A DNA stretch of 64,000 nt from an uncultured Pelagibacteraceae bacterium (GCA_902619495.1 CACNEM010000004.1:1-64000); one strand, 5' to 3'. Shown: positions 8,921 through 20,153, counted from the stretch's first letter. Program-made: numbers and translations. The notes: generated from the letters alone by a model not told the origin.

Positions 8921-11203
8921 ATGCCAAAAAAAACAGAAATAGACCATTATTCAGATAAAGAGGCACTTGATTTTCATATAAAAGGAAAGTCGGGCAAAAT
9001 TGAGATTAGCTCTAGCAAACCTCTTACAACAAAAAGAGATCTTTCTCTCGCCTATTCTCCTGGTGTTGCCGCGCCAGTCAAAGAAATCGCAAAAAATCCT
9101 GATCTAGCTTACGATTACACAAGTAAAGGAAATTTAGTTGCAGTAATAAGCAATGGATCAGCAATATTGGGATTAGGTAATTTAGGATCTTTAGCATCAA
9201 AGCCTGTTATGGAAGGTAAATCTGTACTTTTCAAAAGATTTGCAGATATAGACTCTATAGATATAGAAATTAATAGTAGCGATACAAATTCTATAATTGA
9301 AACAATAAAAAATATTGGAGGAACATTTGGTGGAATTAATCTTGAAGATATTGCAGCACCCGACTGTTTTTTAATTGAGCAGAAATTAAAAGAACTTCTG
9401 GATATTCCTATTTTTCACGATGACCAACATGGAACTGCAATAATCACTACTGCAGCGTTAATAAATGCTTTAGATATTTCGAAAAAGAAAATTGACAGAG
9501 TAAAAATTGTAGTAAATGGTGCTGGCGCATCTGCACAAGCATGTGCAAATTTATTTAAAAGTTCTGGTGTTAAAAGTGAAAATATAATTATGTGCGATAG
9601 CAAAGGAGTTATATTTAAAGGTCGAAAAAATATTGACCAATTTAAATCTGCCCATGCAATTGAAACAAAGTTGAGAACTCTAGAAGAGGCAATGAAAGGT
9701 GCTGACGTATTCTTAGGATTGTCTGCTAAGGACGTTGTTTCAAAAGAAATGGTAAAATCGATGGCTGACAAGCCTATTATTTTTGCATGTGCAAATCCAG
9801 ACCCCGAAATAAAACCAGAGTTAATCAAACAATCAAGATCTGATGCGATTATAGCAACAGGAAGGTCTGACTATCCTAATCAAGTAAACAACCTTATTGG
9901 GTTTCCTTATATTTTTAGAGGAGCGCTAGATGTAAGAGCTAAAGAAATAAATGAGGCAATGAAAGTTGCTGCAGCTAATGCAATAGCTCTATTGGCAAGA
10001 GAAAATGTTCCTGACGAAGTAGTGTCTGCATATGGAGGTGATCGACCAAGATATGGTAAAGATTATATAATTCCATCAACTTTTGATCCAAGGCTAATTA
10101 GTGTAATTCCTGCAGCAGTTGCCGAAGCTGCTATGAAAAGTGGTGTAGCAAGAAAAAATATAATGGATTTAGAAAGTTATAAAGATCAACTTACAAACAG
10201 ATTAGATCCTACAATGTCTCTGATGCAAGGTATAAATGCAAAAGTAAGAAAAAATCCAAAAAGAGTTATTTTTGCCGAAGGTGAAGATGAAAATATGCTT
10301 AAAGCTGCTATTGAATTTGGAAGAAATAAGCTGGGGATTCCAATTTTAATTGGGAATGAAAAAAGAATTAAAGAACAACTTAAAAATATTGGGTTAGATG
10401 AAAATTATAATATTGAAGTGGTAAATTCAACAGATAAAGAGAAACGAGAAAAATATGTTAAACATTTATACAAAAGACTTCAAAGAGAAGGTCAACTAGA
10501 GAGAGATGTTGATCGTCTTGTTCGTAACGATCGAATAGCTTGGGGTGCATCAATGATTGCTTGTAAAGATGCAGACGCAATGGTTACAGGTAATATTAGA
10601 CATTACGCAGCTTCAATTGAAAAATTAAAAAAAGTTACTGATCCACGACCTGGTGAAGAAATTTTTGGGATGACTATGATTACTTTAAAAGGAAAAACTA
10701 TTCTAGTTGCAGATACTAACGTTCAAGATTTTCCCTCACCAGAAAGATTGGTAAAAGTATCAAAGTCATGCGTGCGTGTAGCTAGATTATTTGGTTTTGA
10801 TCCAAAGGTAGCGTTCTTATCTCACTCAACATTTGGTAAACCAATATCAAAAAATACAAAACATGTTAGAGATGCTATCGAATTACTAAAAAATGAAAAA
10901 GTTGATTTCGATTTCGATGGAGAGATGCAGCCAGATGTTGCTCTTAATCCTGTTTATCAAGAAATTTATCCATTTTCAAAAATAGTAGGGAATGCAAATA
11001 TTTTAATAATGCCTGCTTTGCACAGTGCAGCTATATCGACAAAATTAATGAAAGTATTTGGCGGAGGTAAATTAATTGGACCTTTATTAATTGGACTTGG
11101 TTCACCTATCGAAGTGGCGCCACTTAGAGCTTCTACTTCTGAGATTCTAAACCTTGCATCAATCGCTGCTTACTCATCTGATGTTATTGACTATTCAAAC
11201 TAA
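8921..11203 (+). CDS. maeB: NADP-dependent malic enzyme with C-terminal phosphotransacetylase-like domain
   Basis: LAYSPGVAAPVKEIA, FHDDQHGTAIITTAAL, C-terminal PTA-like region; 760 aa. Confidence 0.95.
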   Translation: MPKKTEIDHYSDKEALDFHIKGKSGKIEISSSKPLTTKRDLSLAYSPGVAAPVKEIAKNPDLAYDYTSKGNLVAVISNGSAILGLGNLGSLASKPVMEGKSVLFKRFADIDSIDIEINSSDTNSIIETIKNIGGTFGGINLEDIAAPDCFLIEQKLKELLDIPIFHDDQHGTAIITTAALINALDISKKKIDRVKIVVNGAGASAQACANLFKSSGVKSENIIMCDSKGVIFKGRKNIDQFKSAHAIETKLRTLEEAMKGADVFLGLSAKDVVSKEMVKSMADKPIIFACANPDPEIKPELIKQSRSDAIIATGRSDYPNQVNNLIGFPYIFRGALDVRAKEINEAMKVAAANAIALLARENVPDEVVSAYGGDRPRYGKDYIIPSTFDPRLISVIPAAVAEAAMKSGVARKNIMDLESYKDQLTNRLDPTMSLMQGINAKVRKNPKRVIFAEGEDENMLKAAIEFGRNKLGIPILIGNEKRIKEQLKNIGLDENYNIEVVNSTDKEKREKYVKHLYKRLQREGQLERDVDRLVRNDRIAWGASMIACKDADAMVTGNIRHYAASIEKLKKVTDPRPGEEIFGMTMITLKGKTILVADTNVQDFPSPERLVKVSKSCVRVARLFGFDPKVAFLSHSTFGKPISKNTKHVRDAIELLKNEKVDFDFDGEMQPDVALNPVYQEIYPFSKIVGNANILIMPALHSAAISTKLMKVFGGGKLIGPLLIGLGSPIEVAPLRASTSEILNLASIAAYSSDVIDYSN

Positions 11204-11778
11204 AGTTTGTTTCTACTCAACTCTGAGGCCAAATAAATTGAAGGATAAACTTCTTTAACGTCGTAAATATTGTTTGCCTCATCTATTACCTCCTTTTTTT
11301 CATCTTCGTCCATTGCAATTCCAAAAATATAAATATTTTTATTTATTGTTTCTAACGTATAGTTTCTTGCTTTGGTCTTATTATTAAAAATTAGTGCAGA
11401 ACGAAGCTGACTTGTAATTAAAATATCTTTAGCAGTGCTTTTAAAATTACTTTGACCTTTGATTGAAATCGCATTTTTTACAGATCTAACGCCTTTTGTT
11501 TCCCAGGCTAATTTTGTAATTTTAATTTTTTCTTCAGGTTCTTCTACTTTCCCAGATAAAAAAATTCTTCCATCAATAACCTCTGATTGTATTGATAAAA
11601 AATATTTTTTATTTGTGAGTGCCAATCTAGTTGATAAATTTTTTTGCATTATTGTATCGTCAATTTGCATTCCTATTGTCCTTGGATCGAACGTAATATC
11701 TACCCCGGCTCCAAACTTTCCTACGGTTGAGCATGCAGTCAAGATAAAAACTAATAAGATACTATAAATTTTGCTCAT
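11200..11778 (-). CDS. BON-domain lipoprotein
   Basis: Lipobox ILTACS after internal Met (ORF track start 11808 judged too long); two BON-like repeats. Confidence 0.8.
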   Translation of the reverse strand: MSKIYSILLVFILTACSTVGKFGAGVDITFDPRTIGMQIDDTIMQKNLSTRLALTNKKYFLSIQSEVIDGRIFLSGKVEEPEEKIKITKLAWETKGVRSVKNAISIKGQSNFKSTAKDILITSQLRSALIFNNKTKARNYTLETINKNIYIFGIAMDEDEKKEVIDEANNIYDVKEVYPSIYLASELSRNKL

Positions 11779-12601
11779 TTTTGACTTTGAGACATATTTT
11801 GTAAACATCTTTTTTTTTTACACTTTCTGTTTCTAGAATCAGGTCAACAGTATCTTTTAAGCTATATTTTTTTAAATATTTTTTTACTTTGTTAACAATT
11901 TTTTGTTCATCGAAAATTAAATCTTTTATTTGTTTTTCTGAAACAATCACCGTAAGTTCTCCTTTTATAGGTTTTTTAAACAATTTTAAGTTATCAATAT
12001 CGGCTCTTATAAAGGTTTCGTGAATTTTAGAAATTTCTTTAGCAATAAACAATTTTCTTCCACTAAAATATTTTTTGAACTTTTTGAGATAAAAGTTAAT
12101 TTTTATTGAAGGAATAAAAAAAACCAAAGAGTATTTATTATCTGATAAGAAAGATAATACTTTCTCCGCTTCATTTTCAGTTTTAGGTAGAAATCCATAA
12201 AATAAAAATTGATCTTTAAACCCAGTTATACTCATAGCGGAAATTATTGATGAAACTCCTGGTATTGGAATTATATCAATATAATTTAATATACATTCAT
12301 TTACCAAATACCTTCCAGGATCTGATAATAAAGGTGTGCCTGCGTCTGAGACTAAAGACAAAATTTTGCCCTGATTAATGTATTTGATAACAGCTAATGA
12401 TTGTTTTTTTTCATTAAACTTATGATAGGAAATTAATTTTTTTTTGATTTTATAGTGATTTAACAACTTAATCGTATGTCTAGTATCTTCACATAAAATA
12501 ATGTCTGAATTTTTTAATACTTCTAAAGCTCTTAAAGTGATATCATCTAAATTTCCAATAGGTGTAGAAACAATATATAAACTTTTTTTGGATAGTTTCA
12601 T
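11762..12601 (-). CDS. rsmI: 16S rRNA (cytidine1402-2'-O)-methyltransferase
   Basis: LYIVSTPIGNLDDITLRALEVLK, CEDTRHT, SDAGTPLLSDPG. Confidence 0.95.
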   Translation of the reverse strand: MKLSKKSLYIVSTPIGNLDDITLRALEVLKNSDIILCEDTRHTIKLLNHYKIKKKLISYHKFNEKKQSLAVIKYINQGKILSLVSDAGTPLLSDPGRYLVNECILNYIDIIPIPGVSSIISAMSITGFKDQFLFYGFLPKTENEAEKVLSFLSDNKYSLVFFIPSIKINFYLKKFKKYFSGRKLFIAKEISKIHETFIRADIDNLKLFKKPIKGELTVIVSEKQIKDLIFDEQKIVNKVKKYLKKYSLKDTVDLILETESVKKKDVYKICLKVKNEQNL

Positions 12602-12604
12602 TAT

Positions 12605-13759
12605 ATGAAAAATAAATTTATATTATTTTTTTGTTTATTAACAATAATTTTTAATTCTAATGTTTTTAGCGAAGAAAAAAAGGAAATTCTAAAAATTGGT
12701 TTACTAGCTCCATTAAGTGGTTCTTACAGTGAACTAGGCAATTCTCTTTTGAATTCATTGCAATTGGCCTTAGGAGAAATTGGCGACAAAAATGTTTTTA
12801 TTGTTCCTAGAGACTCTGGTTTTAATAATAAAGAAAAGATGAACTCTGCGATTCAAGAATTAAAATCGGAGGGAGTAAAAGTTATTATTGGCCCGATAAC
12901 CTTTAATGAATTTAATGAAGTAAAAAAATATACTGATTTAATTTTTATTTCTCCCTCGAATATCAATCCTGAATTTACTAACAATGTTATTAGCATAGGT
13001 ATAAGCTTAGAATCTCAACTTTCTACATTAGTGAATTTTATAAAAAAAAAGAAAAAAACAAAAACAGTGATAATGTATCCTTCAAATGAATATGAGAACT
13101 TTATTGAAAAGAAAATTAGAGAATTAAGCTTGGATAATATTAGATCTTTTACTTACAGTCCAAATCCTGAAGTACTTACTGGTGAGATTGAGATTTTAAC
13201 TAATTATACACAAAGAAAAAAAAATTTAGAGTTAAGAAAAAAAGTGCTTCAAGATAAAGACGATGATGTATCAATAAAAGAACTTGAGAAACTTGAGCAA
13301 CTTTACACAATAGGCAATGTAAATTTTGACTCTGTTATAATTATAGATTTCGGTAATAATCTTAAGAGCGTTTTAACATCCTTAGTTTACACTGATGTTA
13401 ATCAAGAAACTGTATTATTTACTACTATCAACCAATGGTTTGATGAAAGTATTTTCTATGAAAATACAATTAAAAATTTATATTACCCTTCAATAAATTA
13501 TAAAGAGTTTAAAAAATATAACCAAGAATATTTTAAAAAATTCAAAAAATATCCAAATGAAATCACTATCTTAACTTATGATGCTATTGGGCTAATTTAT
13601 TATGCATGGAAAAAAAATGGAAAAATAAATTCAATAAACGACTTTTTATTTAAAAATAAAATTAAAGGAAAAATTGGTACATTTAGTTTAAATAATAAAA
13701 AAGTAATTCAAGACTTAGATATTTACAAAACAGATAAAAATAAGTTTATAAAATTTTAA
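12605..13759 (+). CDS. Periplasmic binding-protein-fold protein (penicillin-binding protein activator/LivJ-like)
   Basis: KIGLLAPLSGSYSELGNSLLNSLQLAL typical of Peripla_BP_6; signal peptide. Confidence 0.75.
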   Translation: MKNKFILFFCLLTIIFNSNVFSEEKKEILKIGLLAPLSGSYSELGNSLLNSLQLALGEIGDKNVFIVPRDSGFNNKEKMNSAIQELKSEGVKVIIGPITFNEFNEVKKYTDLIFISPSNINPEFTNNVISIGISLESQLSTLVNFIKKKKKTKTVIMYPSNEYENFIEKKIRELSLDNIRSFTYSPNPEVLTGEIEILTNYTQRKKNLELRKKVLQDKDDDVSIKELEKLEQLYTIGNVNFDSVIIIDFGNNLKSVLTSLVYTDVNQETVLFTTINQWFDESIFYENTIKNLYYPSINYKEFKKYNQEYFKKFKKYPNEITILTYDAIGLIYYAWKKNGKINSINDFLFKNKIKGKIGTFSLNNKKVIQDLDIYKTDKNKFIKF

Positions 13760-14330
13760 TCTTTTTTCTTAATTTTTTAAAAGCAATAAATCTGTGATCC
13801 ATTTTTATCTTTTTTAACTTCGCCATCTGCCCAAAAGTTTTTTTTCTTTTTTTGGGTATAAAAATTGGATCGTAACCAAAACCATTTTTTCCAACTATTT
13901 TTTTTGAAATTGATCCCCTGATTTTTCCCTCTACTGTAACTAATTTTCCTTTAGGGAATTTAAAAGAGAGACTGCATATAAAAAAAGCAGATCTGTCTTT
14001 TACTTTTTCAAGCTTTTTGAGAATAAATTTCATAGCTTTTGTAAAGCTTCCCTTTTTCTTAGCCAACCGTGCAGAATATATGCCGGGACTGTTGTTTAAT
14101 GCTTTTATACAAAGCCCTGAGTCGTCAGATATAACTGGAATATCTACAAATTTTGAAAAAAATTTTGCTTTTAATTCTGAATTTTTAGCAAATGTTTTTC
14201 CTGTTTCCTTAGGACTATGAATTTTTAATGATATAGGTGAGATTTTCTTATATTTATTTGATATTAAATAAGCAATTTCTCGATATTTTCCTTGATTATG
14301 TGTTCCTATCAAAATTTTTTTCATAACCAC
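13746..14330 (-). CDS. rdgB: XTP/dITP pyrophosphatase (RdgB/HAM1)
   Basis: ILIGTHNQGKYREI, SDDSGLCI, NGFGYDPIFIP. Confidence 0.93.
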   Translation of the reverse strand: MVMKKILIGTHNQGKYREIAYLISNKYKKISPISLKIHSPKETGKTFAKNSELKAKFFSKFVDIPVISDDSGLCIKALNNSPGIYSARLAKKKGSFTKAMKFILKKLEKVKDRSAFFICSLSFKFPKGKLVTVEGKIRGSISKKIVGKNGFGYDPIFIPKKRKKTFGQMAKLKKIKMDHRFIAFKKLRKKIKIL

Positions 14331-14367
14331 CTAGTAATTTTATAAATATTTACTATATAGCAATTAG

Positions 14368-14949
14368 ATGTCAGAAAATAATGAAAAAAACACTGAAAAA
14401 GTTGAACAGCCTAAAAAAGATATTTCAGGAGAGAAAGTTGAAAATTTAACAATTGAACAAAAATTAAAAGAAACCGAAGATAAATTATTAAGATCACTAG
14501 CTGAATTGGAAAACCAAAGGAGAAGATTTGAAAAAGAAATCAAAGATGCTTTTGAATTTGGATCGTTTAATTTTGCTAAAGAAAATTTAGCAATATTAGA
14601 TAATTTGCAAAGAGCTAAAGAAGCAATAAAAAATGACGAAGTTTTAAAATCTAATAAAGATTTAGATAAATTTTTAGATAACATTTCAATAATTGAAAGA
14701 GACTTAATATCCATTTTTGAAAAAAATAGAATTAGAAAAATTGATACGAAAGGAAAAAAATTTGACCCTAATCTTCATCAAGCAATGACAGAAATAGAAG
14801 ATGAAAAAGCAGAAGTCGGTACAATAATTCAAGAGATACAGTCAGGCTATATGTTGGGTGAAAGATTGTTACGACCAGCATTAGTAGGGGTTGCTAAGAA
14901 AAAAAATTCAAAAAATGCGGCAAATGATGAAAAAAAAGAGAAAAAATAA
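14368..14949 (+). CDS. grpE: Nucleotide exchange factor GrpE
   Basis: GrpE family architecture (LRSLAELENQRRR, KFDPNLHQAMTEIE, GYMLGERLLRPALVGV); upstream of dnaK. Confidence 0.95.
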   Translation: MSENNEKNTEKVEQPKKDISGEKVENLTIEQKLKETEDKLLRSLAELENQRRRFEKEIKDAFEFGSFNFAKENLAILDNLQRAKEAIKNDEVLKSNKDLDKFLDNISIIERDLISIFEKNRIRKIDTKGKKFDPNLHQAMTEIEDEKAEVGTIIQEIQSGYMLGERLLRPALVGVAKKKNSKNAANDEKKEKK

Positions 14950-14950
14950 C

Positions 14951-14978
14951 CTTGTAGACGGGAAAAAAACACCCATAT
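14951..14978 (+). promoter_or_regulatory. Sigma32-type heat-shock promoter of dnaK
   Basis: CTTGTAG (14951-14957), N13, ACCCATAT (14971-14978), 22 nt before dnaK ATG; consensus CTTGAAA-N-CCCCATNT. Confidence 0.65.
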
Positions 14979-15000
14979 AGATAACACGTAAGGATAAATA

Positions 15001-16929
15001 ATGAGCAAAGTAATTGGAATCGATTTAGGAACGACTAACTCTTGTGTAGCCATTATGGATGGTTCACAGGCTAAAGTTTTAGAAAATACAGAAGGTGCTA
15101 GAACCACTCCATCTGTTGTCGCTTTTTTAGAAAACGAGGAAAAATTGGTAGGTCAACCAGCAAAAAGGCAAGCGGTTACTAATGCAGGCGATACAATCTT
15201 TGCTGTGAAAAGACTTATTGGTAGAAAATTTGATGGTCCTTCAGTCCAAAAAGATATTTCGAAAGTACCTTACAAAATAGTTAAGTCAGATAACGGTGAT
15301 GCATGGGTAGAAGGAAAAGGAAAAAAATATTCACCTGCTCAAATTTCAGCATTTGTCTTACAAAAAATGAAAGAGACTGCTGAAAAATATTTAGGTCAAG
15401 CAGTAACCAAAGCAGTGATAACTGTTCCAGCTTATTTTAATGACTCTCAGAGACAGGCTACTAAAGACGCTGGTAAAATTGCAGGATTAGAAGTTTTAAG
15501 AATTATTAATGAGCCAACAGCGGCGTCATTAGCCTATGGACTTGATAAAAAAGGTGGAAAGAAAATAGCTGTATACGATTTAGGTGGTGGAACCTTTGAC
15601 ATATCGATCTTAGAAATAGGTGATGGTGTATTTGAAGTCAAATCTACTAATGGAGATACTTTTCTTGGTGGTGAAGATTTTGACGATACAATAGTTGAGT
15701 ATCTTGCATCAGAATTCAAGAAAGACAATGGCATTGATTTAAAAACCGACAAATTAGCTCTACAGAGATTAAAAGAAGCTGCTGAAAAAGCAAAAATTGA
15801 ATTATCTTCAGCCGCACAAACTGAGATAAATTTACCATTTATAACTGCTGATAAATCTGGACCTAAGCATTTGAATCTAAAATTTACTAGAGCAAAACTT
15901 GAAGCTTTAGTTCAGGGTTTAGTTGATAGAACTTTAGAACCGTGTAAAACTGCTTTGAAAGATTCAGGATTTTCCGCCGCTGAAATAAACGAAATAGTTC
16001 TTGTTGGTGGAATGACAAGAATGCCTAAGATAATTGAAACTGTTAAAAATTTCTTTGGTAAGGAACCAAACAAAAGCGTGAATCCAGATGAAGTAGTTGC
16101 TATGGGTGCTGCTATTCAGGGTGGAGTATTACAGGGTGATGTTAAAGATGTTCTGCTTTTAGATGTAACGCCGCTTTCGTTAGGCATTGAGACATTAGGT
16201 GGAGTTTCTACTAAATTAATAGAAAAAAATACAACAATACCTACGAAAAAAAGTCAGGTGTTTTCAACTGCTGAAGACAATCAACCTGCTGTATCAATAA
16301 GAGTGCTGCAAGGTGAAAGAGAGATGGCAGCAGACAATAAAATTTTAGGAAACTTTGAATTAGTTGGTATACCGCCAGCTCCAAGAGGTACTCCTCAAAT
16401 TGAGGTAACATTCGATATTGACGCTAATGGAATTGTGAGTGTTTCTGCTAAAGATAAAGGCACTGGAAAAGAACAAAAAATTCAGATTCAGGCATCAGGA
16501 GGCTTATCTGATGAAGAAATTCAAAAAATGGTGAAAGATGCTGAAGCTAACAAAGAAGCTGATAAAAAGAAAAGGGAGTCTGTCGATGCAAGAAATCAAG
16601 CTGACAGTTTGGTTTTCTCAACTGAAAAAAGTTTGAAAGAACACGGTGATAAAGTTTCAGCTGAAGAAAAAAAAGCTATCGAAAATGGAATAGCTGATCT
16701 TAAAAAGTCTCTAGAGGGAACTGACGCAGAGGACATAAAGAAAAAAACGCAAAGTTTAATACAAGTATCTATGAAATTAGGCGAAGCGGTCTATAAGAGC
16801 CAACAAAAACCAAATGACAATGATAAAAGTTCTGGTGGACCAAAAGGAGCTAATAAGCCTAATGAAAAAGATAACGTTGTTGATGCAGATTTTGAAGACG
16901 TAAAAGAAGATAAAGAAAAAAGCGCCTAA
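15001..16929 (+). CDS. dnaK: Chaperone DnaK
   Basis: [18 protein letters not shown]; Hsp70 signatures throughout. Confidence 0.99.
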   Translation: MSKVIGIDLGTTNSCVAIMDGSQAKVLENTEGARTTPSVVAFLENEEKLVGQPAKRQAVTNAGDTIFAVKRLIGRKFDGPSVQKDISKVPYKIVKSDNGDAWVEGKGKKYSPAQISAFVLQKMKETAEKYLGQAVTKAVITVPAYFNDSQRQATKDAGKIAGLEVLRIINEPTAASLAYGLDKKGGKKIAVYDLGGGTFDISILEIGDGVFEVKSTNGDTFLGGEDFDDTIVEYLASEFKKDNGIDLKTDKLALQRLKEAAEKAKIELSSAAQTEINLPFITADKSGPKHLNLKFTRAKLEALVQGLVDRTLEPCKTALKDSGFSAAEINEIVLVGGMTRMPKIIETVKNFFGKEPNKSVNPDEVVAMGAAIQGGVLQGDVKDVLLLDVTPLSLGIETLGGVSTKLIEKNTTIPTKKSQVFSTAEDNQPAVSIRVLQGEREMAADNKILGNFELVGIPPAPRGTPQIEVTFDIDANGIVSVSAKDKGTGKEQKIQIQASGGLSDEEIQKMVKDAEANKEADKKKRESVDARNQADSLVFSTEKSLKEHGDKVSAEEKKAIENGIADLKKSLEGTDAEDIKKKTQSLIQVSMKLGEAVYKSQQKPNDNDKSSGGPKGANKPNEKDNVVDADFEDVKEDKEKSA

Positions 16930-16952
16930 GATAAAAAATAAGGAGACGTCCT

Positions 16953-18077
16953 GTGGCTAAAAGAGATTGTTATGATGTCTTAGGTATCCCAAAGGGTGCT
17001 TCTAAAGATGATATCAAAAAAGCTTACAGGAAATTAGCTCTAAAATACCATCCAGATAAAAATAAAGGCGATAAAGCCTCTGAAGAGAAATTTAAAGAAG
17101 CCAGCGAAGCCTATCACATACTTTCTGATGACAAGAGAAAAGCAAATTATGATCAGTTTGGCCATGCGGCTTTTGAAGGTGGAAGTGGCGCAGGAGGTTT
17201 TCAAGGCTTTGGAGGTTTTGATAGCTCTTCCTTTTCTGATATTTTCGAAGATTTCTTCAGTGACTTTGGTGGTAGTTCATCCAGGAGAACAAGTAATAGA
17301 GGAAATGATTTAAGATACGATGTTAGTATTAGTTTAGAAGACGCTTATAGAGGCACTGAAAAAAACGTAAGATACACTACTTACAAATCATGTAAATCGT
17401 GCTCAGGCAGTGGGGCAGCTAAAGGTTCTAAACCTTTAAGATGTGATTATTGTTCTGGAAGAGGAAAAGTAAGAACTAATCAAGGTTTTTTCACGGTTCA
17501 ACAAACCTGTCCGCAGTGTAGCGGTTACGGAGAAATGATTGGAACTCCTTGTAATAATTGTAGTGGAAATGGGAAAGTACAAGCAAACGAGAATGTAACT
17601 GTAAAAATCCCAAAAGGAGTAGACGATGGTACAAGAATAAGATTATCAGGTAAAGGTGAAGCTGGATCAAAAGGTGGTTCTAGTGGAGATTTATATTTAT
17701 TTATATCAATAGATAATCACAACATTTTTAAAAGATCAGATGAAAATTTATATTATGAACTTCCTATTTCTTTTTCTGATGCTGCTTTAGGTACATCAGT
17801 TGAAGTACCGTCAATAGATGGTGGCAAATCAAAAATAAAGATACCTGCCGGAACTCAGCACGGAAAACAATTAAGACTGAGAGGAAAAGGCATGCCAGTT
17901 TTAAGAAGAAATATGTTTGGAGATCTTTACATTAGAGTTGTTACTCAAGTTCCAACATCTCTATCTAAAAGACAAAAAGAGATATTAGAAGAATTTAATA
18001 AAATCGAGATAAATAAACCTGATCCAGTAATTAAAAATTTTTTTGAAAAAGCTAAAAAATTCTGGAAGAAAACTTAG
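16953..18077 (+). CDS. dnaJ: Chaperone DnaJ (GTG start)
   Basis: J-domain HPDKN, G/F-rich region, four CxxCxGxG-type zinc repeats. Confidence 0.98.
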   Translation: MAKRDCYDVLGIPKGASKDDIKKAYRKLALKYHPDKNKGDKASEEKFKEASEAYHILSDDKRKANYDQFGHAAFEGGSGAGGFQGFGGFDSSSFSDIFEDFFSDFGGSSSRRTSNRGNDLRYDVSISLEDAYRGTEKNVRYTTYKSCKSCSGSGAAKGSKPLRCDYCSGRGKVRTNQGFFTVQQTCPQCSGYGEMIGTPCNNCSGNGKVQANENVTVKIPKGVDDGTRIRLSGKGEAGSKGGSSGDLYLFISIDNHNIFKRSDENLYYELPISFSDAALGTSVEVPSIDGGKSKIKIPAGTQHGKQLRLRGKGMPVLRRNMFGDLYIRVVTQVPTSLSKRQKEILEEFNKIEINKPDPVIKNFFEKAKKFWKKT

Positions 18078-18082
18078 TTTTA

Positions 18083-18250
18083 ATGGAAACTGATCAAATA
18101 ATGTCTGCAATATTTCTTCTTGCAGTGCTAATTTTGATTCTTCCAGGTTTTTTATCTACAAATAATAGATTAAAACAGATTTTTAACAATTTATCTATTT
18201 GGACTATAATTGTACTAATTATTATTGTAATTATTTATATTATAAAATAA
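18083..18250 (+). CDS. Small two-TM membrane protein, 55 aa (not in supplied ORF track)
   Basis: Hand translation METDQIMSAIFLLAVLILILPGFLSTNNRLKQIFNNLSIWTIIVLIIIVIIYIIK; fills the dnaJ-dapB gap, TAATG overlap with dapB. Confidence 0.6.
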   Translation: METDQIMSAIFLLAVLILILPGFLSTNNRLKQIFNNLSIWTIIVLIIIVIIYIIK

Positions 18251-19026
18251 TGAAAAAAATTAATTTAGCTATCACAGGATGTATGGGGAGAATGGGTCAA
18301 AAGCTTATAAAATCTTCAAAATTAGATAAAAGTTTCAAGATAGTCACTTTAACAGAAAATAAAATTATCAATAAGAAAATTAATGGAATAAAGCCAACGA
18401 TCAATTCTTATGAGGCCTTTAAAAAAGTTAATGTAATAATTGACTTTACAGTACCAAAGAGCACTCTAAGTATGATCAAAATAGCTGCTAAACTCAAAAA
18501 GAGAGTTGTTATTGGGACGACTGGTTTTACAAATAACCAGGAGAGAATAATCAAAAAGTTTTCTAATAAAATTCCTATTTTAAAAGCAGGAAATATGAGT
18601 TTAGGTGTTAATCTTTTAATGTATTTAACAGAAATAGCTTCGAGATCACTAGGAAAAAGTTTTTTAAGTAAAATATATGAAGTTCATCACAAAAATAAGA
18701 TTGATCATCCTTCAGGTACAGCTTTGATGCTTGGGGAAGGTATTGCAACAGGTAAAAATAAAAAACTTAATAACATCATAGGCAAAAAATACTTAAATAA
18801 AAAAAAATTTCCTTACAGCAAAAAAATCAATTTTAACTCTATTAGAAAGGGTAACATAATTGGTGAACACGAGGTAAATTTTTCAAGTGGTAATGAAGTT
18901 ATAACCTTAAATCATGAGTCTTTTGATAGAGCACTTTATTCTGAAGGCGCTCTCATAGCTGCAAAATGGATAATGAATAAAAAACCTGGTCTCTACACGA
19001 TGAGAAATCTTTTGAATTTTAAATAA
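18250..19026 (+). CDS. dapB: 4-hydroxy-tetrahydrodipicolinate reductase (start corrected from 18199)
   Basis: MKKINLAITGCMGRMGQKL, EVHHKNKIDHPSGTAL. Confidence 0.96.
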   Translation: MKKINLAITGCMGRMGQKLIKSSKLDKSFKIVTLTENKIINKKINGIKPTINSYEAFKKVNVIIDFTVPKSTLSMIKIAAKLKKRVVIGTTGFTNNQERIIKKFSNKIPILKAGNMSLGVNLLMYLTEIASRSLGKSFLSKIYEVHHKNKIDHPSGTALMLGEGIATGKNKKLNNIIGKKYLNKKKFPYSKKINFNSIRKGNIIGEHEVNFSSGNEVITLNHESFDRALYSEGALIAAKWIMNKKPGLYTMRNLLNFK

Positions 19027-19046
19027 AATTTAAATAAATTATACAC

Positions 19047-19502
19047 GTGAAGTTTTTACCTTTTGTATTACTATTTATATTATTTTCATGTGCAACTCCT
19101 GAAGTTGTTGAGGTTATAAACCCTCTAGATAAAGAAAAAGATTGTGACGAATTAGAAATTTCTGTAGCTGAAGCACAAAAATTTAAGCGAGACGCTTTAT
19201 ATGAAAAAGAAAACACTGGCGGTAACATGGCTAGATTTATTTTATTTTGGCCTGCTATGGCAACTTCATTTCATAATGCTGATAAAGCAATAAGAGCAGC
19301 GAACGATAGAACCTATCACCTCTTAAAGATAATGAAAAAAAAAAACTGTAAGAACATAGATATAGTTAATTCTGAAATATTAAGAGGATCTTCAAACACA
19401 GTTGCTGGACAACTAAACTTATTGAAAGAAATGTACAAAGCTGGAGATCTAACTCAAGAAGAATTCTCAAAAGCTAAAAGAAAAGTACTTGAAAGTGAAT
19501 AA
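19047..19502 (+). CDS. Small lipoprotein with SHOCT-like C-terminal motif
   Basis: Lipobox LFSCAT; C-terminus LLKEMYKAGDLTQEEFSKAKRKVL. GTG start probable. Confidence 0.65.
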   Translation: MKFLPFVLLFILFSCATPEVVEVINPLDKEKDCDELEISVAEAQKFKRDALYEKENTGGNMARFILFWPAMATSFHNADKAIRAANDRTYHLLKIMKKKNCKNIDIVNSEILRGSSNTVAGQLNLLKEMYKAGDLTQEEFSKAKRKVLESE

Positions 19503-20148
19503 CAAAACAAAATCCAAAATAATCATTAAAATTTTGAATAAGATTTATCCAAAAGTGCCTATTCCACTGAACTACAAAAATACTTTTACTTTACTTGTTT
19601 CGGTTCTACTATCGGCTCAATGTACCGATGTAAATGTCAATAACGTTACTAAAAAAATTTATCCAAAATATAATCGTCCAGAACATTTTGTAAAATTAGG
19701 TAGAAAAAAAATTGAAAGACTAATCAAAAAAATTGGAATATTTAGAATTAAAGCAAAAAGTATTTTTTATATGTCAAAATCGATAGTTGAAAATTATAAT
19801 GGTAGAGTCCCGAGAACATATGAGGAATTAGAACAACTTCCTGGAGTTGGTCATAAAACTGCTAGCGTAGTGATGTCCCAAGGATTTGGTTATCCTGCCT
19901 TTCCAGTAGATACTCATATTCATAGATTGGCACAAAGATGGGGTTTAACAAATGGGAAAAACGTAATTCAAACTGAGAAAGATTTAAAAAAAATTTTTCC
20001 AAAAAAAAATTGGAATAAACTTCATCTTCAAATAATTTGGTATGGTAGAGAGTTTTGTAAAGCAAGGGACTGTTATGGAATATCTTGTAAAATTTGTAAA
20101 AGCTGTTATCCAAGTAGAAAAAAGCCTATTAAAACTAAAAAAGCATAA
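19489..20148 (+). CDS. nth: Endonuclease III
   Basis: HhH LPGVGHKTA, VDTHIHRLAQRWGL, C-terminal Fe-S cysteines CKARDCYGISCKICKSC. Confidence 0.96.
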   Translation: MKVNNKTKSKIIIKILNKIYPKVPIPLNYKNTFTLLVSVLLSAQCTDVNVNNVTKKIYPKYNRPEHFVKLGRKKIERLIKKIGIFRIKAKSIFYMSKSIVENYNGRVPRTYEELEQLPGVGHKTASVVMSQGFGYPAFPVDTHIHRLAQRWGLTNGKNVIQTEKDLKKIFPKKNWNKLHLQIIWYGREFCKARDCYGISCKICKSCYPSRKKPIKTKKA

Positions 20149-20153
20149 AATTT

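Noticed and set aside
9415-9828. 137-aa minus-strand ORF inside maeB
   Set aside because: Antisense to a clear malic-enzyme frame; no independent motif.
11459-11767. 102-aa plus-strand ORF opposite the BON lipoprotein
   Set aside because: Antisense shadow ORF without recognisable domain.
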